DNA of 64,000 nucleotides, taken from Geobacter sp. (GTDB lineage Bacteria > Desulfobacterota > Desulfuromonadia > Geobacterales > Geobacteraceae). Made by a program: the position numbers and the translations under genes. The notes beneath the pieces were generated by a model. The model was not told where the DNA came from. It did no database searches and saw only the letters and a program-made list of their open reading frames with translations. The stretch's first letter is position 1; the number at the start of each line of letters is the position of its first letter. Below, one piece after another: positions 8,695-17,867 of the stretch. The stretch spans positions 62,001 through 126,000 of the forward strand of contig POSG01000007.1 of the NCBI GenBank assembly GCA_003314535.1. The letters are read 5' to 3'.

Positions 8695-9447
8695 ATGAAG
8701 ATTACGATCCTGGGCTGCGGAACCTCCACCGGCGTACCGATGGTCGGGTGCGACTGCCGGGTCTGCAACTCGGCCGATCCGAAAGACAACAGGACCCGGG
8801 CATCGATCCTGATCGAGACATCCGGCAGCCGCATCCTGGTGGACACGTCGCCCGACCTCCGTCTCCAGTCTCTCCGGGAGAAGATTCCCGGCATCGATGC
8901 GGTTCTGTTCACACATACCCACGCCGACCATGTCAACGGAATCGACGACCTCAGGGGGTTTTACCTGATACATCGTCGAACCGTGCCATGTTATGGATCG
9001 CAGGAAACCATAGAAGCACTCTGCCGGAAGCATTCCTACATATTCACCGGCGCGCAGAACGGAGCCTATGCTCCGCTTCTGGAGCCCCACGCAGTTTCCG
9101 GGCATTTTCGCCTCCTGGGTCTCATGATACAGCCCGTCCCGCTGATCCACGGCTATTCTCCCTCGACCGGCTACCGCATCGGCAATACCGCATACCTGAC
9201 GGATTGCAGCGGAATACCCGACACTTCACATGCACTGCTGGAAAACCTGGATGTCCTCATCATGGATGGTCTGCGCTACAAACCCCATCCAAGTCATTTC
9301 AACATAGAGGAAGCCCTGCATGTGGTGTCGCAACTGAAACCGGGCCGTGCCATACTGACCCACCTGACCCATGAAGTCGCTTACAGCGACAAGTCCCGCC
9401 TCCCCCGGGGGGTGGAATTCGCATATGATGGCATGGTAATTGACTAG
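8695..9447 (+). CDS. PhnP-like metallo-beta-lactamase fold phosphodiesterase
   Basis: 250 residues with the metallo-beta-lactamase fold. The N-terminus LGCGTSTGVPMVGCDCRVCN is the PhnP-type opening, including the Cys-rich structural zinc loop. The metal motif THTHADHVNGIDD is at about residues 74-86. Later ligands can be seen: a His in PLIHGYSP, the Asp in YLTDCSG, and a C-terminal His in LTHLTHE. PhnP cleaves cyclic phosphoribosyl phosphate in phosphonate use, but no phn genes are nearby, so another cyclic nucleotide-like diester is possible. The start follows TTTGGAGGAAATGC. Confidence 0.85.
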   Translation: MKITILGCGTSTGVPMVGCDCRVCNSADPKDNRTRASILIETSGSRILVDTSPDLRLQSLREKIPGIDAVLFTHTHADHVNGIDDLRGFYLIHRRTVPCYGSQETIEALCRKHSYIFTGAQNGAYAPLLEPHAVSGHFRLLGLMIQPVPLIHGYSPSTGYRIGNTAYLTDCSGIPDTSHALLENLDVLIMDGLRYKPHPSHFNIEEALHVVSQLKPGRAILTHLTHEVAYSDKSRLPRGVEFAYDGMVID

Positions 9448-9516
9448 TGATGGAACCGGGGCATCGGAAAAACAACGGGCAGGGAACCAGACGCCTGCCC
9501 GCGGGGACCGAAGAAA

Positions 9517-11361
9517 ATGCGTAAAGATATTCGCCTGCACGGGGTGACCGAAGGAAAAATCGAATATTACGTGTTCATGGCCGGGGCCGATGCCTGCGAG
9601 CGTTTCTCCTACAGCTACGGCGATGACGGGCGCGATGAAGTGCGCTTCTTCTCCCCTGGCAACGAATTCATTATTGCTGATAATGGCATAAGGCACAGGG
9701 GAAACGGCGGCTCCTTCTGCGAGTACATGTTCGGTATCGACCAGCCCCTGGCGGACATGATCAAGGGGGACATCCAGAACCGCCTTGCAATGTACGGCGC
9801 CGACTACGGGACGGAGACATCCAGGCTTCAGTTCACCGACCGTACGGATGGAACGTTGAGTTATGACCGGGTATTTTTCGAAGGCAACGCTGTCTGCAAC
9901 TATTTTTTCTTCGTCAGCTCCTCCCTCATAGGCGGGTCGCTCCGGAAACAGCAGAAAGAGCTGGTGCGATTACTGGGAAAGGCTGTCAAGCGTTCCATCT
10001 CCGTCGGAAAAGAAGATGACAACGGCATCATCGACCTTATTATCTCCACACTGGAAGACCCCAAGGCCCAGATTTTCCTGTTCAAGCTCATCCACCGGAG
10101 CCACCAGCAATACCGGCAGCTCTTCAGAGATCTCTACTACGCAAACAAGAAGATTTCAGACGAAGACTACCAGCAGCTGACCAGCCTTGCCCATGAACTG
10201 AACATAGACAGCTACCAGCAGGAGCGCATCCGGGTAGACGTCATGTACAAGCACAGGAAAAACAGGCCCATCGTCGATGAATACCGCAACATACTCGTCG
10301 CATGCAGCGCCAGGGGCAACCTCAGCAAAATGGAAAACGCCCGCCTGACCCGCCTGAAGACCCTGGCCGTGAGGACAAAGATCCCCGACGCGCTCTTCTA
10401 TCATCTGGATGAAAAACTCTTGAAGGACAGCTGGGGCAGAGACCAGGAGGAACACTCATACCTCGCGGAAGTACGGCAAATCCTCGAAGGCCTTTTCCTG
10501 AGCGGCAGCCACATAGACAGCCAGGTCAACCGGGAAGACCTGCTGAAACTCCTCAGGGCCAAGCGCAGGGCCACTGAAAGCCGCGACCACCTGTTCGAAG
10601 AGATACTCCTTGACACGGGCAGGAGCTGCGACGAGAGAATTCGTGACGGCGCCGACATGGTCATCCTGGAGGAATTCTCCTCAATAATCACCTATTTCGA
10701 TCGTTACGATGCCACCTCGTCGACCATAAGCAAGATCGCATTCATGGAAAACGTCCGCATCACGGAAGACATGCTGCGCAGCTTTCTCGGCACGAAGAGG
10801 GAATTCGATGCCCTCCAGCAGGGATTTTTCGAGGAGCTGTTCATCAACGACCTCTTTTCCGACCGCTACCTGGGCAAATACGGCAAAAGCAAGATCACCA
10901 TACTCATGAAAGGCCTGAAACTGATAGAAGAGAACCGATTGGCAATGAGCGCCCTGCTCGAACAACTGCAGGCTGTCGACAAGGAAGAGAGTCTTTTCAA
11001 CCTCCTGCGCAGCCATGTGCGGGAACGGATCAGAAACTTCTACTCCCGTTATACGACACGGGCTCACCAGGAAGAGCTCAAGCAGGAAGTGACCGAAGAA
11101 CTGCGCAGCGGAGGACTTCTGAAGGAAGAGATCCCCGACCGCCTTTTCCGTGAAACCATCCACACCATCAAGAAGGAAGCCATGTATCTCCAGACCCTTC
11201 TTCCGGCAATCATCGAGGAGAAGAACTTTGCCCTGCGCGAAGACTTCATGGACAACTCCGGGCTCGACCGATTCTACGTCGAGGAACTGGAACGGGAATA
11301 CTGCCAGCTGAACCGCATCAGCGAAGAGGTCCTCACCCCTCTGCGGAAAACCCGCGGTTGA
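9517..11361 (+). CDS. unrecognised 614-residue protein, first gene of a pair with a GAF/sigma-54 protein
   Basis: A large soluble protein without signal peptide or membrane span. The first 170 residues look like a mixed domain with many aromatics (YYVFMAGADACERFSYSYGD). The rest is helical and highly charged (KELVRLLGKAVKRSI; RENLEELLRAKRRATESRDHL-like stretches), suggesting coiled coils. No catalytic motif was found. I recall an uncharacterised family in Geobacter-like bacteria with this look but cannot confirm it. The gene lies 250 bp upstream of, and on the same strand as, the GAF/AAA+ protein, with an apparent promoter between them. A shared role in signalling is inference from position. 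Confidence 0.7.
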   Translation: MRKDIRLHGVTEGKIEYYVFMAGADACERFSYSYGDDGRDEVRFFSPGNEFIIADNGIRHRGNGGSFCEYMFGIDQPLADMIKGDIQNRLAMYGADYGTETSRLQFTDRTDGTLSYDRVFFEGNAVCNYFFFVSSSLIGGSLRKQQKELVRLLGKAVKRSISVGKEDDNGIIDLIISTLEDPKAQIFLFKLIHRSHQQYRQLFRDLYYANKKISDEDYQQLTSLAHELNIDSYQQERIRVDVMYKHRKNRPIVDEYRNILVACSARGNLSKMENARLTRLKTLAVRTKIPDALFYHLDEKLLKDSWGRDQEEHSYLAEVRQILEGLFLSGSHIDSQVNREDLLKLLRAKRRATESRDHLFEEILLDTGRSCDERIRDGADMVILEEFSSIITYFDRYDATSSTISKIAFMENVRITEDMLRSFLGTKREFDALQQGFFEELFINDLFSDRYLGKYGKSKITILMKGLKLIEENRLAMSALLEQLQAVDKEESLFNLLRSHVRERIRNFYSRYTTRAHQEELKQEVTEELRSGGLLKEEIPDRLFRETIHTIKKEAMYLQTLLPAIIEEKNFALREDFMDNSGLDRFYVEELEREYCQLNRISEEVLTPLRKTRG

Positions 11362-11404
11362 ACCGTCACACCCGTAATTTTCCGCTCCGCCCCCCTGCAA
11401 TGTC

Positions 11405-11434
11405 TTGACTTCCCCCGCCAATTTTCACTAAGAT
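11405..11434 (+). promoter_or_regulatory. possible promoter of the GAF/AAA+ gene
   Basis: TTGACT (11405-11410), an 18-bp spacer, then TAAGAT (11429-11434), leaving a leader of about 170 nt before the start at 11612. Confidence 0.4.
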
Positions 11435-11611
11435 ACATAAGCAGTGTAAACAACTTACTCACCACGCGTAACCCGCTCAAACGTGGAAATCCCTGAACGG
11501 TGCGCCGCGATGAGTGAGAATAATGCAGTGCTTTGAAAATCGTGGCCGCCCCTACGATGTTCGTTCGTATCTTCATCAGTTGTGCGTTCTCGACGGAAGG
11601 AAACGGGACCC

Positions 11612-14422
11612 ATGGAAATTCTCAACGAACAACTCCAGCTGCTGCAGGACAAAATCGGGAAATACGGCAAGGAAAACCTGGAAGAAATACTGTTCAGCGC
11701 CGTGGAAGGGATTCGGCTCGTCTCAGGCCATGAACTGGTCCGGATCTACCTGGAGGATCTGACCGGCGGAGCGCTCTCGTGCGTCTATGCGTCCGGGCCC
11801 CACGCGGAAGCCATCAAGGATGTGTCTTTTCCCATCGTCTCCCATCATGCGCTCGTTTCCACGGTATTTGCCAACCAGGCATCCGCTGAGCTGACCGATG
11901 CGCGCAAGCGCAGCCTGCCCCTGGACGTGAAGCTCACGGAATCCTGTTCGATCGCTGCGACGCATCTGCTGCCCATCGTTAACCTGGGACGGTCCATCGG
12001 AGTCATATGTGTCGACAACCAGTCGCCGGGCGAAGTCCTGGCCGACCCGGTAAAGGACATGCTGGCGGAATTCACCGACGCCATAGCTCCCAGCCTGGAT
12101 CATGCCCGGAAATACCATCAGCAGATCCTGCTGACCCGTCGGGTAGAGGAATACAAAAAGAGAGAGGCGGCGGCATTCATGGTGAAATCGGCAGTCCGTC
12201 TCATAGACCGCCTCTCCCTTGCTTCAGTACTGGTGCCCACTATCGGAGGGCATGGGAAAACCAGGATGGAAGTGCTGGCCAGCTATTCAGCCGATCCCCG
12301 GCTGAAGATGCTCTATGACGATCTGGGCTTCATAAGGCTCGGCAGGGGGCGGTCCCTGGTGGCGGAATTCGTGGGAGACGACGGCTGCATTCTCGATGAC
12401 CAGTTGCTGAAGCCGGTCTTCATACCCGATCTCACCCAGCAGACTCTTCAGAAACGCGCCCTGACCGAAAAGATGTCCCTCCGGTCCCTTTACATGGTCC
12501 CGCGCTACGAGCCCGAAACACTGAAGATCATCTGCCTGGTCAACTACTACACCCGGGAAAACTACCGTTTTTCCAATTTCGAGACGGGCCTTCTGCAAAC
12601 CCACGCGGAAATGGTGGAACGAGTTATCAGGGAAATCGGCGATGAGCACCTGGAAATCCGGGTCCTGGCGGAAATCACCGACCTGCTCCAGGAACGCAAC
12701 GAGAAGATCCAAACATTCCTGGACAAGGTGCTTTCGAAAGCGACCAAGCTGATCGGAGCCGACACTGGCAGCATTGCCATCCTGCAGGAGAGAGACGGCG
12801 ACGAATGGCTGGTGGTCGAAGACGATTTCGGCAGCATTATCGGCGCAAAGAACAAGGAATGGCTGAAAAAGAAGATACCGCCATTCAAGATCGGCGGACC
12901 TGACCTTCCACGCGAGGAACGAAGCCTGACCGGCTACGTGGCATGGGCCAAGCAGCCGAAAATCATCGCCAACGTGGAAGACGAAAGCGGCGAAGAGGGG
13001 TTCCACTATTCCACCAGCGAGCTTATCAAGAGCGAAATAGCAATGCCCATCATTTGCGACGACGTGGTGCTCGGCGTGATCTGTCTCAACTCCCTGAAGC
13101 AGGGCTACTTCACAGAGGAGCACAAGAGGATCCTGCAGATCATTGAAAGCCTGACATCCCGGCACATTTCGGACATCCAGCAGATAGAGACCCTGCAAAG
13201 CCAGGTTGCGAGGCTGACTAACGACGTCGCCTACAAGGACCCGCTGGTGTCCTCATATCGCCTGGGAAACATAATCGGCAACAGCCGCAAAGCGCAGGAA
13301 GTAGTTGACTTCATCAATACCGTGTCCATGCCGCTGTTCAACCGTATCGTCTTCTGGAGCGCAAATGTTGTCCAGGAAGCGACCATAGGTCTTCCCTCGA
13401 TCCTGGTTCTCGGGCAGACCGGTTCGGGCAAGGAGTTCTTTTTCAACAACCTCTACAACAAGCTGAACCAGATGTACCGGGAGCAGATCAACCCGTCCGG
13501 GGAACTGCCGATCAAGAAGACGAATATTGCCGCCTATAGCGGAGATCTGACCTATTCCGAGTTGTTCGGTCACAAGAAAGGCGCATTCACCGGCGCCTAC
13601 AGCGACCGCAAAGGCATTCTCGAAGAAGCGCACGGCGGCATCGTATTCCTCGACGAAATCGGTGATGCCGACCCCAAGACCCAGGTGCAGCTGCTTCGTT
13701 TCCTGGACAATGGAGGATTCATACGCCTGGGAGAGGGCCAGGAACGCTTCAGCCGCGTGCTGCTGGTGGCGGCAACCAACAAGAATCTGCAGGAGGAGAT
13801 AAAGGCCGGCCGTTTCCGCGAAGACCTGTACCACCGCCTCTCCGAACTCTCCGTGCGCCTGCCTCCACTCAGTGAACGGCGGGAGGACATCACTGACCTG
13901 GCCACCCATTTCCTCGGGAAACTGTACCGCACCTATCGCAGCAAGGACGACCCGCAGGACAATCCCCCCACCCTCAGCGACGGCGCCAAAAGCGCGTTGG
14001 TCAATCACCATTACGAAGGCAACATCCGGGAACTGCGCAGCATTCTTTTGCGGGCGCTTTTCTTCCACTCGGGAAAAAACATAACGGAGGAAGACATCCG
14101 TCGCGCCATCCGCGACGGCGGCGCCGAACAGCCGCAGAATTCGCAGCATCAGCTTCAGGACCGGCTGGCCGCGGATATCCTCAAGGAAATAGAGGCAGGC
14201 AGGAATTTCTGGGAGGCGGTGTACGAACCCTATTCTAAAAGCAACATATCGAGAGACGTGGTGGAGTTGATCATCGAGAAGTCTCGCCTCTCAGCCGGAC
14301 GGACCATGCCGCAGATCGCCCGCTACCTGAAGGCGGTGTCAGGGGATATCCACGAAGACCCGGAAGAGCGAAAAAGATTCTTCAAATTCAAGAATTTCCT
14401 CTACAAGACCATTCGTGTTTAG
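11612..14422 (+). CDS. GAF-domain sigma-54-interacting AAA+ regulator
   Basis: 936 residues. Two or three GAF-like sensory domains fill the N-terminal 560 residues (one ends with AMPIICDDVVLGVICLNS). A sigma-54 activator AAA+ domain follows: Walker A GQTGSGKE (about 600), the sigma-54 contact loop GAFTGA (about 656), Walker B GGIVFLDEIGD (about 674), sensor AATNKNL and arginine-finger region FREDLYHRL. So it should remodel sigma-54 RNA polymerase. The usual C-terminal Fis-type helix-turn-helix is not evident. The tail (TMPQIARYLKAV, then FFKFKNFLYKTIRV) is atypical. Some regulators of this class bind no enhancer DNA. The start at 11612 was preferred over an ATG at 11582. Confidence 0.85.
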   Translation: MEILNEQLQLLQDKIGKYGKENLEEILFSAVEGIRLVSGHELVRIYLEDLTGGALSCVYASGPHAEAIKDVSFPIVSHHALVSTVFANQASAELTDARKRSLPLDVKLTESCSIAATHLLPIVNLGRSIGVICVDNQSPGEVLADPVKDMLAEFTDAIAPSLDHARKYHQQILLTRRVEEYKKREAAAFMVKSAVRLIDRLSLASVLVPTIGGHGKTRMEVLASYSADPRLKMLYDDLGFIRLGRGRSLVAEFVGDDGCILDDQLLKPVFIPDLTQQTLQKRALTEKMSLRSLYMVPRYEPETLKIICLVNYYTRENYRFSNFETGLLQTHAEMVERVIREIGDEHLEIRVLAEITDLLQERNEKIQTFLDKVLSKATKLIGADTGSIAILQERDGDEWLVVEDDFGSIIGAKNKEWLKKKIPPFKIGGPDLPREERSLTGYVAWAKQPKIIANVEDESGEEGFHYSTSELIKSEIAMPIICDDVVLGVICLNSLKQGYFTEEHKRILQIIESLTSRHISDIQQIETLQSQVARLTNDVAYKDPLVSSYRLGNIIGNSRKAQEVVDFINTVSMPLFNRIVFWSANVVQEATIGLPSILVLGQTGSGKEFFFNNLYNKLNQMYREQINPSGELPIKKTNIAAYSGDLTYSELFGHKKGAFTGAYSDRKGILEEAHGGIVFLDEIGDADPKTQVQLLRFLDNGGFIRLGEGQERFSRVLLVAATNKNLQEEIKAGRFREDLYHRLSELSVRLPPLSERREDITDLATHFLGKLYRTYRSKDDPQDNPPTLSDGAKSALVNHHYEGNIRELRSILLRALFFHSGKNITEEDIRRAIRDGGAEQPQNSQHQLQDRLAADILKEIEAGRNFWEAVYEPYSKSNISRDVVELIIEKSRLSAGRTMPQIARYLKAVSGDIHEDPEERKRFFKFKNFLYKTIRV

Positions 14423-14464
14423 GCAAATTTGAAACGGTTTTCCGTGTCCTACGGCAATGCTGCT

Positions 14465-15790
14465 TCAAAATCGCGCAGCTTGAAAAGAAGCCGATTTCGC
14501 TCCGGCGTCCCTAGACTTGCCAGCGCTTCTGGCCCGGTTGAATTCAACGACGCGGAAAGACTGGCCCTGTTCACCCGGCACAAGGCCCTCGGGGGAATCG
14601 GGGAGGCAGCACCACGCAATGCGGTCCTTTCCCGCCGTCTTGGCGTTATACAGGGCAGCATCGGCCGAGGCCAGAAGATCCTCGACCCTTCCAGAAAGGG
14701 CCGGCTGGCAACATGCCACACCCATGCTCACCGTTACCTTGCCCAGGGGCGAGCCCAGGTGAGGTATCTGCATCCTGCGGATCGCCAGCAGCATCCTGCG
14801 GCCCACGCGAATGGCTCCTTCCCGTCCGGTTTCGGGAAGCAGAACACAGAACTCCTCGCCGCCGAACCGGGTCACCAGGTCTGAAGGCCGTTTGACCGAA
14901 GCTTTCAGCTCTGACGCGACCAGCCTCAGGCATGCATCCCCGTCCAGGTGCCCGTAAGTGTCGTTATAAGTCTTGAACCAGTCAATATCTATCATTATCA
15001 CTGAAAGGGGATGGCTTGAACGGCTCTGCTGCTTCCATTCACGCACGAGTGACATTTCCAGGAAACGCCGGTTGGCAATGTTGGTCAGAGGGTCGAGAAA
15101 GGAAAGCTGGTGCAGCCTTTCATTCGACTCCATCAGCTCCCGCTTCTGCCCGGCGATGTACTCCGAATCCCTGAAATTTCGCAGAAGCATCGTGAAATTG
15201 ATCCTGGAGATGATGCAGGCAAAGAGCGTAGCCGGCAGTATGCTTGAACATGCATGTTCGATACAATTCCCGTCGGCGCCGAAGTAGGCGGCGGAAAACA
15301 CGAAGAATACCGGGGCCAGAGTGAAAAGTACCATCCCTTGCAGCGTTTCCAGAAAGAGAACCGCTGCGAATGACAAAACCGCAATGAGGTAAGGCCCGCT
15401 GCCGGATGTCACCGACAACAGCATTCCCGAAGAGAACGCGACCCAGCACAGGGAAACGAATGCAAAAGCTTTCTCCCATACCCGCCTGCCGGCAAAAACC
15501 GGCTTGCAGGGATCACGGGTGGCGTAGAGAAACAGGGCAAGGAAGGCTGCAGTGACAGCCTGGACCATCACTGATACAAAGAGAGCGCCTCGACCCGCAG
15601 CCAGGCTCTCCTTCATGAAAAACAGCACCTGTGCACCGAGAACCATGCAGGCAGCGATCATGATCGGCGCAAGAACCCTCTGGCGGCGCATGTTGGTGGA
15701 CGTGACGGTATCCCTGAAAGCATACGCTTCCTTTTTCGTCGGACCCGGCAGCAGGCTTTCCTTCAAAGTAAAAAATGAAAGACCATCCAT
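14465..15790 (-). CDS. membrane diguanylate cyclase (GGDEF)
   Basis: 441 residues. About six hydrophobic segments lie between residues 40 and 200 (for example VSVMVQAVTAAFLALFLYA). A short coiled linker follows, then a GGDEF domain with DPLTNIANRRFLE, IDIDWFKTYNDTYGH and the active site RFGGEEFCVLLPETG. It should make cyclic di-GMP from two GTP at the inner membrane. No RxxD inhibitory site was found five residues before GGEEF (the nearby residues are RPSDLVT, so RPSD may serve). The Cys-rich tail SWCCLPD is odd. Neither possible start (15790, or an ATG at 15691) has a good Shine-Dalgarno; the longer form is given. Confidence 0.85.
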   Translation of the reverse strand: MDGLSFFTLKESLLPGPTKKEAYAFRDTVTSTNMRRQRVLAPIMIAACMVLGAQVLFFMKESLAAGRGALFVSVMVQAVTAAFLALFLYATRDPCKPVFAGRRVWEKAFAFVSLCWVAFSSGMLLSVTSGSGPYLIAVLSFAAVLFLETLQGMVLFTLAPVFFVFSAAYFGADGNCIEHACSSILPATLFACIISRINFTMLLRNFRDSEYIAGQKRELMESNERLHQLSFLDPLTNIANRRFLEMSLVREWKQQSRSSHPLSVIMIDIDWFKTYNDTYGHLDGDACLRLVASELKASVKRPSDLVTRFGGEEFCVLLPETGREGAIRVGRRMLLAIRRMQIPHLGSPLGKVTVSMGVACCQPALSGRVEDLLASADAALYNAKTAGKDRIAWCCLPDSPEGLVPGEQGQSFRVVEFNRARSAGKSRDAGAKSASFQAARF

Positions 15791-15900
15791 AGATTTAATT
15801 AAGTAATTATATCAATTTACATATTATTTGAAATTTCTATCATTCGGTTATTACAAGATAGCATCAAACCGAAAAAGCGCAAGTTTTTTAATCTTGCCTC

Positions 15901-16947
15901 TCAGCTGCAGTCCCCCAATTTCTTCCCGGCGATAAAAGCTTCTTCGAATTCCCGTCGCACCTCTTCTTCCCGAAAACTGTATTTTGGTGAAACATGAAAA
16001 ATCTCGGGTCGCACGACCCCCGCCATCCCGGCCAATCGCCCGGCCTGGCCAGCGGCGAGGTGACGTTTCTCCCTCGCCATGGCCTGGTCTTCCATCAGGA
16101 ACATGGCTTCAATGAACAGGTAGTCCGCGCCCCGGGCAAGCTCCACGATACGCCGGGAGTTCCCGTCACTGAACAAAGCATCGGTCACGTAGGAGATCTT
16201 CTGACCGGGAACCACCTGCAGGGCATTCTCCCGCAACACCCCCAAAGGAAGCAGGGATTCCCGCGAAATCCCGTCCTCCCGCCAACAGGCCCTGAAAGGC
16301 GTATCATCTTCTTCTGCCCTCAGCACCGCGTTTTTCAGTTCGACAAGCCAAGGCCCCACCCCAAGACCCATTTCCAGAAGCCGGTTTTTCATGATGTTCA
16401 CATGATCCTTCTCCTCCAGTGCAAACGCAAGGCAGGGAATTCCATGATCCAGCAGGACTGCCCGTATCCGGAACGTGTTCTCATCCAGGAGAATGCCGCC
16501 AGAAACGGTCGACACCGCCTCGCCCTCCCTTTGAAAACGGTTGCGGCAGCGGAACCTCGCAGAACGGAGACTCGCCTTGCCGTCGAACTCGGCGGACACG
16601 ATCGTAAAATCAGCCTCGAAACCTTCCACCAGGTTCCATGTATAGGATGCAAGCCTGTGCTCGACCCGGTCGATGAAACCCGGCGGCCCGAACATCCGCA
16701 GCACCTTGTCACGGGCGAGCATTATGCGCAGAATCCTATCGAGGCCTACGAAATGGTCCATGTGAGTGTGGGATACGAAGACGTCGCTGATCCTGAGAAT
16801 TTTCCGCGGAGGAAGCGAATGAAGGTCGCCCAGGTCAAAAAGAACCGCCCGCTTTGCGAAGAGAAAATCTATGTAAAGCGCGGGATCTTCAAAAGGGCCA
16901 TTGACCAGGCCGGGATGAAAGAGGGGTTTCATGGCGATTGCCCCCAT
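15901..16947 (-). CDS. ribonuclease Z-like metallo-hydrolase
   Basis: 348 residues of metallo-beta-lactamase fold. The metal motif is SHTHMDHFVGLDRI (about residues 60-73), an RNase Z-type HxHxDH. Other ligand candidates are H and D in VLLDHGIPCLAFALEE and YVTDALFSD. RNase Z cuts pre-tRNA 3' ends, but this longer form with an N-terminal HPGLVNGPFEDPALYIDF is a distinct subgroup of unknown substrate. Two starts are possible: the ATG at 16947 after AAGGAATAG, or one at 16932 after GGGGGC. It is divergent from the deaminase gene and its 5' end overlaps nothing certain. Confidence 0.8.
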   Translation of the reverse strand: MGAIAMKPLFHPGLVNGPFEDPALYIDFLFAKRAVLFDLGDLHSLPPRKILRISDVFVSHTHMDHFVGLDRILRIMLARDKVLRMFGPPGFIDRVEHRLASYTWNLVEGFEADFTIVSAEFDGKASLRSARFRCRNRFQREGEAVSTVSGGILLDENTFRIRAVLLDHGIPCLAFALEEKDHVNIMKNRLLEMGLGVGPWLVELKNAVLRAEEDDTPFRACWREDGISRESLLPLGVLRENALQVVPGQKISYVTDALFSDGNSRRIVELARGADYLFIEAMFLMEDQAMAREKRHLAAGQAGRLAGMAGVVRPEIFHVSPKYSFREEEVRREFEEAFIAGKKLGDCS

Positions 16948-17116
16948 ACTTTTCTATTCCTTTCCATTATACCGGGAAACAAGCGCCCCTGCATGCAGCC
17001 ATCACGCCGGACCACTCTTGACTTGGGCCATGCAGCGGGGTATCTTGGGCTACTTTCGCACACTGCACACGGTATTAACGATGCATCAACAACAGAGCTT
17101 TGTCTCAAGGAAAACC

Positions 17117-17713
17117 ATGCCCCCCATACAGCCCGATACAATTGAAATTCGCCTCCCCGAATGGATAAACGATTTCCTGCGTGCCTTTCCTGAACATGTC
17201 CACTCGCTTCATGATCGCATGACCTTGGTCGTCGAAGCCGCACGGGTCAATGCATCAAGAGGTACCGGTGGCCCTTTTGCAGCGGCAGTATTCGAGGCGG
17301 AATCAGGCAAACTGATCTCACTTGGCGTTAATCTGGTCACCTCTGCTGGCCTGTCCATACTGCACGCGGAAATATTGGCATTGTCTCTCGCGCAAAAGAA
17401 AACCGGGGGCTATGATATGGGCAGGCAGGATATGCCCGTTTACGAACTTGTCACCAGCACGGAACCCTGTGCAATGTGCTTCGGCGCTATTCTATGGTCC
17501 GGCGTGCGCAGGCTGGTAATCGGCGCTCGCAGTGCCGATGCGGAACGAATCGGCTTCGACGAGGGGCCAAAGAGAAGAAACTGGAAAAGCGAAATAGCCG
17601 CCAGAGGAATCGAGGTCATATGCGATGTGGGGCGGAAGGGAGCAGCAAAAGTTCTCCAGGACTATGGCAAGAGCGGTGGAAAAATCTACAACTCGCTGCA
17701 TGGCAAGAGATGA
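17117..17713 (+). CDS. nucleoside/guanine deaminase (CMP/dCMP deaminase family)
   Basis: 198 residues with the zinc-dependent cytidine-deaminase-like fold. The motif HAEILAL supplies the zinc His and catalytic Glu, and STEPCAMCFGAI supplies the two zinc Cys. The region around RRLVIGARSADAERIGFDEG and the C-terminal tail resemble guanine deaminase and related nucleoside deaminases rather than the tRNA editing enzyme TadA. The start at 17117 follows AAGGAAAACC; upstream in-frame ATGs exist but are less well placed. A strong terminator follows at 17776. Confidence 0.8.
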   Translation: MPPIQPDTIEIRLPEWINDFLRAFPEHVHSLHDRMTLVVEAARVNASRGTGGPFAAAVFEAESGKLISLGVNLVTSAGLSILHAEILALSLAQKKTGGYDMGRQDMPVYELVTSTEPCAMCFGAILWSGVRRLVIGARSADAERIGFDEGPKRRNWKSEIAARGIEVICDVGRKGAAKVLQDYGKSGGKIYNSLHGKR

Positions 17714-17775
17714 ACATTTCTGTTGCCCTAACCCCCGCAAAAAGTGTAAGGTATGCAGATAGAGTTGCAAATCGG

Positions 17776-17808
17776 AAAGGCGAAGAGAACCTCTTCGCCT
17801 TTCTTCTG
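17776..17808 (+). terminator. terminator after the deaminase gene
   Basis: Perfect 12-bp stem AAAGGCGAAGAG/CTCTTCGCCTTT with a 3-nt loop, followed by CTTCTGTTT. Confidence 0.75.
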
Positions 17809-17867
17809 TTTCTACCGGCCCGTTTCCCCGCCTGAAACGGACAACTTATCATACAGGAGCAGCCAGT

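Noticed and set aside
12287-13198. Leftward frame of 303 codons inside the GAF/AAA+ gene
   Set aside because: Shadow of the GAF domain region; no start signal.
15994-17145. Long open frame (383 codons) antisense to the RNase Z-like gene
   Set aside because: Composition is biased like a shadow frame (many Pro, Arg, His) and the opposite strand has clear family motifs.
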